Positions 16,602 through 25,068 of a stretch of DNA of 64,000 bases are shown in pieces; the stretch's first letter is position 1; each line of letters starts with the position of its first letter. The position numbers and the translations under genes were made by a program. The notes under the pieces were generated by a model. The model did not search any database, was not told the origin of the DNA, and worked only from the letters and a program-made list of their open reading frames with translations. Source of the stretch: Methylomonas methanica (lineage in GTDB: Bacteria > Pseudomonadota > Gammaproteobacteria > Methylococcales > Methylomonadaceae); contig NZ_LUUG01000082.1 in the NCBI RefSeq assembly GCF_001644035.1, forward strand, positions 1 to 64,000, in the 5' to 3' direction.

Positions 16602-18340
16602 ATGACATTAATACTGAAAAATTTTGCGCTTGCTGGATATAGGAGTTTTGGTCAGCAGACTCAATACTTCGATAGGTTAAGCAAGATTAATCTGCTGATA
16701 GGTAGAAATAACGCCGGTAAGTCAAATGTTATTAGGTTTCTGATGGAAATATATCCCAAGGGTCCACACTGACAAATCCATTGGACGCCCACTTTCCAGA
16801 GCACGCAGATCTTCTAGTCGGATACGGTGAGGTGCTTGAGATAGACGCAGGCGGGATTGCGAGTTTGCGGAAAAATCATCCCCTGTTGAAAGGACTCAAC
16901 GACATGCCTAACCACAGAACCGCTAAATTTGCACTCTCAAAACTTTTTGCTGAGAAGAAAAAACTGGATGATACTAAACTGGTTTGGAGTTTGGTTTCAC
17001 CCTTCAATTACGCTGGTAAGTTTGATTCGTGGGAGGAAGCAGTTAAGTCACTCAAAGATCACGAAATCTCCACCCTTTGGTCAGCACTGACCAATATTTC
17101 AGGAGGTGCTCGAACTCAATCTTGGGAACCCGACATACTTCGCATGCTTACTCCGGACTTCCCAAGTATTCAAATGGCTTTGATTCCAGCAGTTAGGGAA
17201 ATTGGAGCAAAGGGCTCCGAATCTGACGGATTCGATGGGAAAGGCATCATTGAAAGATTGGCGCGCCTGCAAAACCCTGATGTACATAGCCAGCATGACC
17301 GCATCAAGTTCAAAGAAATTACAAAATTCGTTGGCAATGTAATCGACAATCCAACTGCATCCATTGAGGTTCCCCATGATCGCGAGACAATTCTTGTCCA
17401 CATGGATGGCAAGACGTTACCGCTTAGTTCGTTAGGGTCGGGCATCCATGAAGTGATAATTCTGGCAGCGGCGGCAACGGTGCTTTCGGACCACCTTATT
17501 TGTATTGAAGAACCGGAAATTCACCTCAACCCGATACTTCAACGAAAATTGATGCGTTATTTGTCCGAGTTTACAAGTAACCAATACATCATCAGCACGC
17601 ATTCTGCAGCACTAATGGATACCCCAGACGCCGAGATTTACCATATTCGGCTTGAGAACGGTTGCTCCATCGTCGAAAGGGCGACTTCTAACAATCATAA
17701 GTCTGCTATTTGCGAAGATCTTGGTTTTCATCCCTCTGACTTACTCCAAGCAAATTGCGTTATATGGGTCGAAGGGCCATCGGATAGGGTCTATCTGAAC
17801 TATTGGATAAATTCGCTTGAACCAACTTTCGTGGAAGGAATTCATTACTCTGTGATGTTTTACGGCGGTCGCCTAGCATCTCATTTATCGAACTATGATG
17901 ACGAAACCTTAGTGAACGAATTTATTTCGCTCCGGAGATTGAATAGGCGCGGCGTGATGATTCTCGACAGTGACAGAGACAAGCGCGGTGCGAGAATAAA
18001 CGAAACAAAACGTCGGTTAGAACAGGAGTTTAATAGTGGACCTGGTCATGCATGGATTACAAAGGGGCGCGAAATTGAAAATTATTTGCCGCCCTCACAA
18101 ATTCAAGCTGCATTATCCGTTGTAAAGCCAAACTCAACTGCGATGTCCAACTTTGGCGAGTATGAGAATGTCCTAAAGATAAAATCGAAGAAGGAGCGAG
18201 AAGGACAGGCTCCAAAGGTTGAAATAGCGAGATATATTGTTTCAAAGTTCCAGCCAGACTTTTCTGTGCTAGACCTTAGCGCACAACTTAGTAAATTAGT
18301 GGCATTCATTAAGGCATCGAATCCAACGCCAGTTTTGTAG
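16602..18340 (+). pseudogene. OLD-family ATPase/TOPRIM nuclease, frameshifted near the N-terminus
   Basis: The ATG at 16602 opens a frame with MTLILKNFALAGYRSFG and Walker A GRNNAGKSN, ending at TGA 16770-16772. The rest of the protein continues in the -1 frame, which is open from 16736 to 18340. It shows an ABC-type signature region (LSSLGSGIHE), Walker B (LICIEEPEIHLNP), the switch His (IISTHSAALMD) and a C-terminal TOPRIM domain (WVEGPSDRVYL, MILDSDRD, EIENYLPP). Joined, it is about 579 residues, normal for a stand-alone OLD (overcoming lysogenization defect) nuclease, a phage-defence type. The shift falls within 16736-16770. No classical slippery heptamer is visible there, so mutation or sequencing error is likelier than programmed shifting. 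Base composition is AT-richer than its neighbours. Confidence 0.8.
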
Positions 18341-18381
18341 GCAACACCGAACGGTTTTGTTGTCCAACAGCTTGGGACTGG

Positions 18382-18636
18382 TTTTCTCCCGTATGCCGCG
18401 CCGAGCACCGGAGCTTTTGAACGGATCAGCCCGGAGGGGTGCGGCATGGATGCCGCACGTTGCCGAAGGGGCAGGAAGCCCCTTTCGGCAACCCCGTTCA
18501 AAAGCGAGGAGCGCAGGGAATAAGCGGCATCCGGGCCGCCTTTTCTTTGGGTACTTTCTTTTGGCGGAGCAAAAGAAAGTATCTCGGCCGTCGGGCCGAG
18601 ACCCGACATTAAATCAAGCCGTCGCGCCAGCGACAC
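18382..18636. repeat. Right arm of the long inverted repeat flanking the OLD nuclease gene
   Basis: The reverse complement of this segment matches the left arm at 16096-16420, without that copy's 75-base insert. It contains a perfect 12-bp hairpin (TACTTTCTTTTG paired with CAAAAGAAAGTA). Its outer end lies 36 bases from the convergent yihA gene. The two arms bracket the nuclease gene exactly, so they either mark a mobile cassette or are older repeats between which the gene was inserted. Confidence 0.8.
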
Positions 18637-18671
18637 AAATCTAACACCGCACCGCGCCGAAAAAGCAAAAT

Positions 18672-19292
18672 CTACTCCTCCGAAACCACCATCTTCCTAA
18701 ACCCAAACCACTCATCCAAAACCTGATGCACATCATCAATCCCGACTTTGTTCAAAGCAGAAAACAATTGCAAGGTCACCACAATATCCGCCTGACTCAA
18801 ATCCCGCTGCACCTGCAATAGCGTGGTCTTCGCGGCACCGAATTTCAGTTTGTCGGATTTGGTCAACAAAATGTGCAGGGGCAATTTGCGGTGTTCGCAC
18901 CACTCAACCATTTGCCAATCGAAATCGGTGAGCGGGTGGCGGATGTCCATGACCTGGACGATGCCGCACAGGGCTTGGCGATCATGCAAATAGCTTTCCA
19001 TCATCTGTCGCCAGTCTTTTTTTATGGCTTCAGGGACTTTGGCGTAGCCGTAACCGGGTAGGTCGACCAGTTTGCGTTTTGCGTCGATTTCAAAAAAATT
19101 CAGTAATTGGGTGCGTCCGGGGGTTTTACTGACGCGAGCCAGGGCGTTTTGTTGTACCAGAGTATTAATAGCACTGGATTTGCCGGCGTTGGAGCGGCCG
19201 GCGAAAGCGATCTCCATGCCTTGGTCGGGCGGTGCGTCCTTCAGTTTGGGGGCGCTGTTGATGAACTTGGCCTGATGGTAGATGGGATTCAT
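18672..19292 (-). CDS. yihA: Ribosome biogenesis GTPase YihA/YsxC (EngB)
   Basis: A 206-residue GTPase needed for assembly of the large ribosomal subunit in this family. G1 is GRSNAGKSS, G3 is DLPGYG and G4 is TKSD. The preceding FINSAPKLKDAP matches the family N-terminus. The ATG at 19292 was preferred over a GTG one codon upstream. It is divergent from the cytochrome c4 gene, with about 110 bases between the starts; that pairing is common in gammaproteobacteria. Confidence 0.92.
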   Translation of the reverse strand: MNPIYHQAKFINSAPKLKDAPPDQGMEIAFAGRSNAGKSSAINTLVQQNALARVSKTPGRTQLLNFFEIDAKRKLVDLPGYGYAKVPEAIKKDWRQMMESYLHDRQALCGIVQVMDIRHPLTDFDWQMVEWCEHRKLPLHILLTKSDKLKFGAAKTTLLQVQRDLSQADIVVTLQLFSALNKVGIDDVHQVLDEWFGFRKMVVSEE

Positions 19293-19402
19293 CACAGTCT
19301 CGCTTAGTGTTTATAAATCGGTTAGAATCCGGCCATTATAGCGTCTGGTGGCTGTCATCAGCTTGCTTAATGTCGATCAACCTTCCTGAGCAGGGGCCCA
19401 TA

Positions 19403-20080
19403 ATGATAAAAAAATTGCTGACTGTTTCCATCACTTTGTTGTTGGCAACCGCCGCCGGTCATGTAAATGCGCAGGGTAATGCCAGCGCCGGAAAAACCAA
19501 GGCCGCCAGTTGCGCAGGCTGCCATGGCGAAGACGGTAACAGCACGATGCCGGCGTTTCCGAAATTGGCGGGACAGCACCAGACTTATTTGGTTAAACAA
19601 TTACAAGCATTCAAGAGCGGTGCGCGCTTGGCGCCTATGATGGCGCCATTGGCGGCAGGTCTTGATGATCAAACGATTCAGGAACTTGCCAGTTATTATG
19701 CCGGCAACAAAATTTCCACCAACCCGGCGCCTAAATTGCCGCCGAGTGACGACGACGATGCGCCCGCAAAAACGCCTGAGCAAGAAAAAGCCGCGCTGGA
19801 TGCCTTAATTACCCAAGGTAGCGATTTATACCGTAACGGTAATATCAGCCGCGAAGTATCGGCGTGCGTGGCTTGCCACGGACCGTATGCGGAAGGTAAT
19901 AAACCGGCCTCATTCCCATCCCTGCATTCTCAGCATGCCGATTATCTGATTAAAAGCCTGACTGATTTCAAAACCGGCGCGCGCAGCAATAATCGGGAAA
20001 ACATGATGCACATGATCGCCACTAAAATGACTGACGAGGATATTAAAGCGGTTGCTTACTACATCTCCACGATGAAATAA
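19403..20080 (+). CDS. Cytochrome c4 (di-haem)
   Basis: A 225-residue periplasmic electron carrier. The signal peptide (1-23) ends in VNA. Two class I c-type haem sites are visible: CAGCH at 37-41 and CVACH at 155-159. The distal Met ligands probably lie in APMMAPL and in the matching NNRENMMH segment of the second domain. Two homologous halves of about 90 residues are joined by an acidic Pro/Asp linker. The ATG at 19403 gives a clean signal peptide; the longer frame from 19307 does not. It likely passes electrons to a terminal oxidase. A weak hairpin follows the gene. Confidence 0.92.
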   Translation: MIKKLLTVSITLLLATAAGHVNAQGNASAGKTKAASCAGCHGEDGNSTMPAFPKLAGQHQTYLVKQLQAFKSGARLAPMMAPLAAGLDDQTIQELASYYAGNKISTNPAPKLPPSDDDDAPAKTPEQEKAALDALITQGSDLYRNGNISREVSACVACHGPYAEGNKPASFPSLHSQHADYLIKSLTDFKTGARSNNRENMMHMIATKMTDEDIKAVAYYISTMK

Positions 20081-20090
20081 GCATTCATTG

Positions 20091-20116
20091 TCCGGCGGAG
20101 CCGCTACTCTGCCGGA
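20091..20116 (+). terminator. Possible weak terminator after cytochrome c4
   Basis: TCCGGC (20091-20096) can pair with GCCGGA (20111-20116) around a 14-base loop that can itself pair further, followed by only three T residues. Its position 11 bases after the stop codon suggests a terminator, but the T-tract is poor. Confidence 0.35.
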
Positions 20117-20168
20117 TTTGATCCAGTCCTTAATTCACAAGGATTAAACTCTCTTCCTCATGCATGTC

Positions 20169-20282
20169 GCAATCTACCTTCCTCGCACTGAAACCCCTTA
20201 TCTCTGGCAGCTGGAGCGTACTAGCCTCCCCTAGAAAATTAGGTAAGGTCAGTCTCGCAGGGGCTTATTGACGATAGATTGC
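20169..20282. other. Structured intergenic segment between cytochrome c4 and dsbA
   Basis: An 8-bp perfect stem (GCAATCTA at 20169-20176 with TAGATTGC at 20275-20282) could close a domain of about 114 bases, with a possible inner CCCCT/AGGGG pairing. The 358-base gap here has no convincing open reading frame. It could be a small RNA or the long leader of dsbA. It does not resemble any riboswitch or 6S/4.5S RNA that I recognise. Confidence 0.25.
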
Positions 20283-20438
20283 AGGATTGTCGTTTGCGTG
20301 AACGCATGAGAGCTTGACGACGCGCGGATATGACAAGTGAATGGCTTGATGGTTGCGCTCGGTTTGTTGTCAAATTGTTTACACATTTGAGTGTGAACAT
20401 GGTTTTTTATCGGGAATACATTATTACGGAGAACGTTG

Positions 20439-21044
20439 ATGTTAAAAATAATCGCATTATTGGGACTGTTGAGCTTTTCTTCGCTGGTAAATGCTGAGGG
20501 GGGTTACGAAGCCGTAACGCCAGCGCAGCCGGTACAAAATCCGGACAAGATCGAAGTGATCGAGTTTTTTTGGTACGGCTGTCCGCATTGCTACAGCCTG
20601 GAGCCGGCCATGGTGGAATGGCTGAAAACCAAGCCCGCCAATGTTGAGTTTATCCGTCAACCGGCGGTATTCAGCGATCTGTGGGGCAAGCATGCCAAGG
20701 CCTATTTTACCGCCGAAGCTTTGGGTGTTTTGGATAAAGTCCATGCCGATCTGTTCGATGCAATTCAAAACAAGAAGCAAAAATTAGTCAGCGAAGAGGA
20801 ACTGGCTAAGTTTTTTGCCGATCATGGGGTTAAGGACGAGGAGTTTCGTAGTGCTTTTAACTCATTTTTAGTCGATGCCAAATTGCGTCAAGCCGAGTCT
20901 ACCGGTCCGCGTTATGGTATCAGCGGCGTACCTGCGTTGATCGTCAACGGTAAATACAAAGTCACCGCGCAGTCGGCCAAATCCCAAGCCAATATGTTGA
21001 CCGTGGTTAATCAATTGATCGCGCAAGAAAGTCAGAAAAAATAA
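20439..21044 (+). CDS. dsbA: Thiol:disulfide interchange protein DsbA
   Basis: A 201-residue periplasmic oxidase that forms disulfides in exported proteins. The signal peptide (1-19) ends in VNA. The thioredoxin-fold active site is CPHC (48-51) within FFWYGCPHCYSLEP. The cis-Pro loop appears as GISGVPALIVNG. Length matches the DsbA family. The ATG at 20439 has GGAG 7 bases upstream; a TTG one codon earlier is less likely. A long untranslated leader precedes it. Confidence 0.9.
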   Translation: MLKIIALLGLLSFSSLVNAEGGYEAVTPAQPVQNPDKIEVIEFFWYGCPHCYSLEPAMVEWLKTKPANVEFIRQPAVFSDLWGKHAKAYFTAEALGVLDKVHADLFDAIQNKKQKLVSEEELAKFFADHGVKDEEFRSAFNSFLVDAKLRQAESTGPRYGISGVPALIVNGKYKVTAQSAKSQANMLTVVNQLIAQESQKK

Positions 21045-21169
21045 ACGGCCAACTAGCGAATTGCCGCACAAGGACGTGAGAGGCGAATACTGATTGTAGG
21101 ATATTCTTCACAAATTCAACGATAGACTATAATCAAGCGACTAAGAATTTTAGAATTAGGGCATGTTTC

Positions 21170-22696
21170 ATGGTTTTTTTTAAAAACAAGGATGAGGGTC
21201 CGGACAGGTGGAAGGAAAAATACCTCAAGCTGTTGGACGACCAGGAACAAACTGAAAAACAATACAAAGCCAACGAAGAGTTGTTGTGCAAGACCATAGT
21301 CCGTTTTGCGCTGGCCGTTAAAGGCCTGAACCGGCAACTCGATCCTCACTTAAATCGTATTCGCAATTTATTGAAAGGCGGCCTGCAAAGTCAGCAATTG
21401 CAGAAAGAGCTGTCGGCTTTTTCTAATGCGCTGATAATGTTGGAAGAATCGCCGGAGCCCACCCTCCCGGACGCTTCCTTGCTGTTTGAGTTTCTTGGTA
21501 AGCAATATCCTCGGCACCTGGATCAGCTCGATGAGATTCGCGGAAAATACGAAAATCGCCAGTTCAGCAACAATCAGGCCTTTTATCTGGCCCTGTTGGA
21601 GTTGGTCGAGGAAAATAAACCGCTGACCAACATTGATTTGGCCTTGGAGCTGACCGGAGCGGATGCCAAAGCCATCAATATTCAATTGATCCGTTTGTTG
21701 GACAATGCGGAAATTCCGTTGCTGTTTGCCGAGGATGCGGAAAAAATCAAAAGCCGGTTGTTCGCTGATCAAGCCCTTGGGCCTATTTTTGACGATACGG
21801 TGGCGTTGTTGTTGGCGGTAAAAAAGCATCTGGAATCGGAACAGCAGGAAATGGCGGCATTTTTGTCGAAATTGACCGAGCAATTAACCGAGTTGGGTGT
21901 AAAAGCCACCGGCGTCAATGCAGCTAACGAAATAAGAGTTAAGAAGCGTAATCTGCTGGATCAGGCCGTATCCGAGCAAATCATGGAGTTGCGGGAAAAA
22001 TCCGAGAACGCAACCCAACTTGAGCCGCTGAAGCAAATTGTCAGCAGTCGATTAACCACTATCACGCAACAAATTCAAGCGCACAATCTCCAGGAACAAC
22101 AGGAACGGGATAAGGCCCAGCGCGAAATGCAGATCTTGTCGCAAAAGCTCCGGGAAATGGAATCCGAGTCTTCCGAATTGCGCTCGAAACTGGATCTTGC
22201 TCAACATCGTGCAACCCGCGATCCGTTGACCAATTTGCCCAATCGCTTGGCATTTGAGGATCGCTTGAACGATGAAATGGCGCGTTGCCGGCGGCATAAA
22301 TCGCCGATGACACTGATGGTTTGGGATGTGGATTTGTTCAAGAACATCAATGACACTTACGGGCATAAATGCGGGGATAAGGCCCTGATTGTTATCGCTG
22401 AATTGTTGCTCAAACACTGCCGGGAAACCGATTTCGTGGCGCGTTTCGGCGGCGAAGAATTTGTAATGATACTGCCTGGCGCCGATGCCAAATCCGCCTT
22501 AGTGATCGCGGAAAAACTTCGAAAAACCTTGGAAAAAAGTAGCTTCAATGCGAATGGCAACAAAGTATTTATCACCTTATCCTGCGGAATTAGCCAATTT
22601 ATCGACGGCGACAATAATGAAACGATTTTCAACCGAGCCGACTCCGGCTTGTACAGTGCCAAACAAACCGGCCGTAACCGCTGTGTTGTCGTGTAA
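21170..22696 (+). CDS. Diguanylate cyclase with coiled-coil N-terminal region
   Basis: A 508-residue protein with no membrane helices or signal peptide. Residues 1-330 are largely helical, with a long Gln/Glu-rich coiled coil just before the catalytic part. The GGDEF domain (about 345-505) has DPLTNLPNR at its start and the active site GGEEF at 427-431. The inhibitory I-site RETD precedes it by five residues, so the enzyme should make c-di-GMP and be product-inhibited. It is followed after 15 bases by a paralogue with the same layout, indicating tandem duplication. The input signal is unknown; it must be cytoplasmic. Confidence 0.85.
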   Translation: MVFFKNKDEGPDRWKEKYLKLLDDQEQTEKQYKANEELLCKTIVRFALAVKGLNRQLDPHLNRIRNLLKGGLQSQQLQKELSAFSNALIMLEESPEPTLPDASLLFEFLGKQYPRHLDQLDEIRGKYENRQFSNNQAFYLALLELVEENKPLTNIDLALELTGADAKAINIQLIRLLDNAEIPLLFAEDAEKIKSRLFADQALGPIFDDTVALLLAVKKHLESEQQEMAAFLSKLTEQLTELGVKATGVNAANEIRVKKRNLLDQAVSEQIMELREKSENATQLEPLKQIVSSRLTTITQQIQAHNLQEQQERDKAQREMQILSQKLREMESESSELRSKLDLAQHRATRDPLTNLPNRLAFEDRLNDEMARCRRHKSPMTLMVWDVDLFKNINDTYGHKCGDKALIVIAELLLKHCRETDFVARFGGEEFVMILPGADAKSALVIAEKLRKTLEKSSFNANGNKVFITLSCGISQFIDGDNNETIFNRADSGLYSAKQTGRNRCVVV

Positions 22697-22711
22697 CCAA
22701 GTCGGATAGAT

Positions 22712-24022
22712 ATGGCGACTGCTACCCCTTATTCCGCTCCGCTCGATAACGAAAAGTTTTTATACAAGCTGGTCATCCAGCTGTTGATTTTTTGCCAAGG
22801 CAGCCACAAGTTGCTGGAGCCGCATCTGCTCGCGATAGGCGCCAAATTGCGGAGCGGCGCGAATTCGCATGAGTTACTGTCCGAATTGCAAGCTGTATCC
22901 AAAACTTTGTTACACATTTCCAAGCAAGCCAAACAGGATGTTAGCGCCGGGGAAGACGATGGTCCTGCGTCGCAAAACAACTATTTGCTGGAGCGTTTGG
23001 ATGAACTGCTCAGCGATGCCGAGGTTCCCTTGCGTTTTCAGCAACAGACCTCGCTGTTAAAGCAACGGGTCAGGGCTAATCTCAGTGAGGATTCGTATAA
23101 GAAAGTCATCGACTCGGCGATTACCTTGCTGCTGAATATCAAAGATTACAGTGCATCCGAGCAGAAAGGCATCGATGTGTTTCTAGGGGATTTGAGCGAG
23201 AAGCTGGACGAACTCGGGCAAGACGTAGAAACCGCAGGTCAAGCTAATCGAGCGTTGATTGATGATCGCGAGATTATGAATACAGAAATTCATAGGCAAG
23301 TGGGCAGTCTAAAGGACTCGACACAGGCGGCCGATGAACTTGATATGTTAAAGAATCAGACAGCGGAGCATCTTGATCGTTTATTGGAGCGGTTACTTGA
23401 GCATAAACAAATAGAAGATGAAAGGCAGCGGGATGCGCAAGAAAAAATTGAGTTAATGACGCAAAAATTACAGGAGTTGGAAACCGAGACAGAGACCCTG
23501 CGCGTTAAACTCAAGATAGAGCACGACAAAGCCCTAAACGATTCCTTGACCGGCTTGCCGAATCGCTTGGCATACAACAATCGTGCAGAAATGGAATTGA
23601 AGCGTTGGAAGCGTTACAAAGCGCCGCTAGCGCTGATCATTTGGGATATTGATTTTTTCAAGCGCATCAACGATACCTATGGGCACAAGTCCGGCGATAA
23701 AACCCTGGCTTTGGTTGCGCAATTATTGCTGAATAACTGTCGGGAAACAGACTTCGTGGCTCGCTACGGCGGCGAAGAGTTTGTGATGCTAATGCCGAAT
23801 ACTAGTGCGTTTCAGGCGTTGGAAATGGCGGAAAATACCCGCAAGATGATTCAGAGCTGCGGATTTAATTCTAACGGCGAAAATGTCAATCTGACCATAA
23901 GCTGCGGGATCAGCGAGTTTAAAGAGGGCGATACGCACGACGATGTCTTCGTGCGGGCCGATCAGGCGCTCTATCAGTCCAAACAAGGCGGGCGCAATCG
24001 CTGTACGGTGTTCGAGCCGTAA
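22712..24022 (+). CDS. Diguanylate cyclase, paralogue of the preceding gene
   Basis: A 436-residue cytoplasmic protein. It shares its N-terminal pattern (IQLLIFCQGSHKLLEPHL against IVRFALAVKGLNRQLDPHL in the upstream gene) and the same coiled coil, but lacks about 70 N-terminal residues. The GGDEF domain starts DSLTGLPNR, with active site GGEEF at 353-357 and I-site RETD upstream. Both catalytic and inhibitory residues are intact. The two genes form one transcription unit. Having two active copies may provide two signal inputs or higher dosage. Confidence 0.84.
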   Translation: MATATPYSAPLDNEKFLYKLVIQLLIFCQGSHKLLEPHLLAIGAKLRSGANSHELLSELQAVSKTLLHISKQAKQDVSAGEDDGPASQNNYLLERLDELLSDAEVPLRFQQQTSLLKQRVRANLSEDSYKKVIDSAITLLLNIKDYSASEQKGIDVFLGDLSEKLDELGQDVETAGQANRALIDDREIMNTEIHRQVGSLKDSTQAADELDMLKNQTAEHLDRLLERLLEHKQIEDERQRDAQEKIELMTQKLQELETETETLRVKLKIEHDKALNDSLTGLPNRLAYNNRAEMELKRWKRYKAPLALIIWDIDFFKRINDTYGHKSGDKTLALVAQLLLNNCRETDFVARYGGEEFVMLMPNTSAFQALEMAENTRKMIQSCGFNSNGENVNLTISCGISEFKEGDTHDDVFVRADQALYQSKQGGRNRCTVFEP

Positions 24023-24144
24023 TCTTTAGTAGCCCCCACTTTTGGCGGTTCGTTTAGACTCGCCGACTATCTAACGCGAAATGTTAGTTTTTAGCGCCCC
24101 CTACAAAAGTAGTCGTCACGCCTGAGTGATTTGTTCGCTTGCTT

Positions 24145-24831
24145 TCAGCCAAACAGAAATGGGTAACGAACGGACCTGAATGGTGTGCTGGCTGTCAGGC
24201 AGCGGTCGAATATGCCAATCGCCTCATCGCAGGAGATGATTTCCTGCTGACTGTCCAGGATATAGTGGGCTAAGTTCAGGATACATTTCCAGTGGCGGCG
24301 ATTATCGATAAAGCGAAAAGCCTGGAGCAACAATTCCTGCATTTTCTCTTCGCGCTGGGTTTTTGACGCGATGAAGTGATCCAGGTAGCTAAGCGCTTTT
24401 TCCAGATCGCTGTAGCCGCCATAGTTATGTAAAGCATTGAAACTTATTAGATTAATATTAAACACTTCGTCGTCGCGAATAGAGACATATTTGGCTTCAG
24501 CCAAAGGCCCAACCAATAAGTTGACTACATCCGCTTCGTAAGCGCGTTGGCAGGCGTGCTGCTGATTGTCGCCAGATAAGTCGTTAAAGCTTTCCACAAC
24601 GGCAATCGGCAAGTTTTGGATTAAGTTGCCGTCTACGACTTTCGCAAAGAAATCGTCGTAAGCGTTAATTGGCCGTTTGACATGTATTTCGAAAAATACC
24701 GGAGGTAATTGTTTTTGGCGGTTACCAAGATGAATAGCCGCAGCGTGTCCGGCTTCATGAAAAGCTGTGCGCCAATTCAGTTCGTTAGGGTGCACGAAAG
24801 TTGACGTAGTTGAGTAGTAATTTCGTTCCAT
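24145..24831 (-). CDS. HEAGH-motif putative zinc metallopeptidase
   Basis: About 228 residues, cytoplasmic. The motif FHEAGHAAAIHLG near residue 30 is H-E-x-x-H in the form used by FtsH-type (M41) peptidases. A possible third metal ligand lies in LLVGPLAEAKY, similar to the FtsH GGxAAE region. The AAA domain of FtsH is absent, so this would be a stand-alone peptidase domain or a degenerate relative. The ATG at 24831 has GAGG 9 bases upstream; an ATG five codons earlier is possible. A terminator-like hairpin lies in its leader, suggesting attenuation. Confidence 0.6.
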   Translation of the reverse strand: MERNYYSTTSTFVHPNELNWRTAFHEAGHAAAIHLGNRQKQLPPVFFEIHVKRPINAYDDFFAKVVDGNLIQNLPIAVVESFNDLSGDNQQHACQRAYEADVVNLLVGPLAEAKYVSIRDDEVFNINLISFNALHNYGGYSDLEKALSYLDHFIASKTQREEKMQELLLQAFRFIDNRRHWKCILNLAHYILDSQQEIISCDEAIGIFDRCLTASTPFRSVRYPFLFG

Positions 24832-24850
24832 AGACAGCGACCTCATCCAG

Positions 24851-24877
24851 AAAAAAGATGCGGCCCAAAGGCCGCAT
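24851..24877 (-). terminator. Terminator-like hairpin in the leader of the HEAGH gene (possible attenuator)
   Basis: On the minus strand ATGCGGCC pairs with GGCCGCAT around a TTTG loop and is followed directly by six T residues, a textbook intrinsic terminator. It lies about 20 bases upstream of the start codon at 24831, so it would act before the coding region. A 12-codon frame (MYALPLLKGKEF) ends shortly before it. It could be an attenuator or the end of a small upstream RNA. Confidence 0.6.
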
Positions 24878-25027
24878 TGAGGAAGGATATTAAAACTCTT
24901 TACCCTTTAGGAGAGGGAGCGCATACATAAGAGTTGCATACAGTTTAAGGGTGAATGCTTGTTTTGAAAATGTGACAAATTGACGCGCGGCAAACTGTCA
25001 CTCGATATTGGATGCGATTTGGGAGGG

Positions 25028-25056
25028 AAAAAACGGGTATTACGGCGCAATACCCG
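25028..25056 (-). terminator. Intrinsic terminator of the GH17 gene
   Basis: On the minus strand CGGGTATT pairs with AATACCCG around a seven-base loop and is followed by TTTTTT. It lies 12 bases after the GH17 stop codon, so it should end that transcript. Confidence 0.8.
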
Positions 25057-25068
25057 CTCACGGAAAAC

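Noticed and set aside
16736-16770. Programmed -1 frameshift in the OLD gene
   Set aside because: The overlap of the two frames contains no X-XXY-YYZ slippery heptamer in the zero frame and no obvious downstream pseudoknot. A mutation or sequencing error is simpler.
20081-20438. 6S RNA, 4.5S RNA or a c-di-GMP riboswitch
   Set aside because: A long closing stem exists, but none of the conserved core sequences of these RNAs could be recognised.
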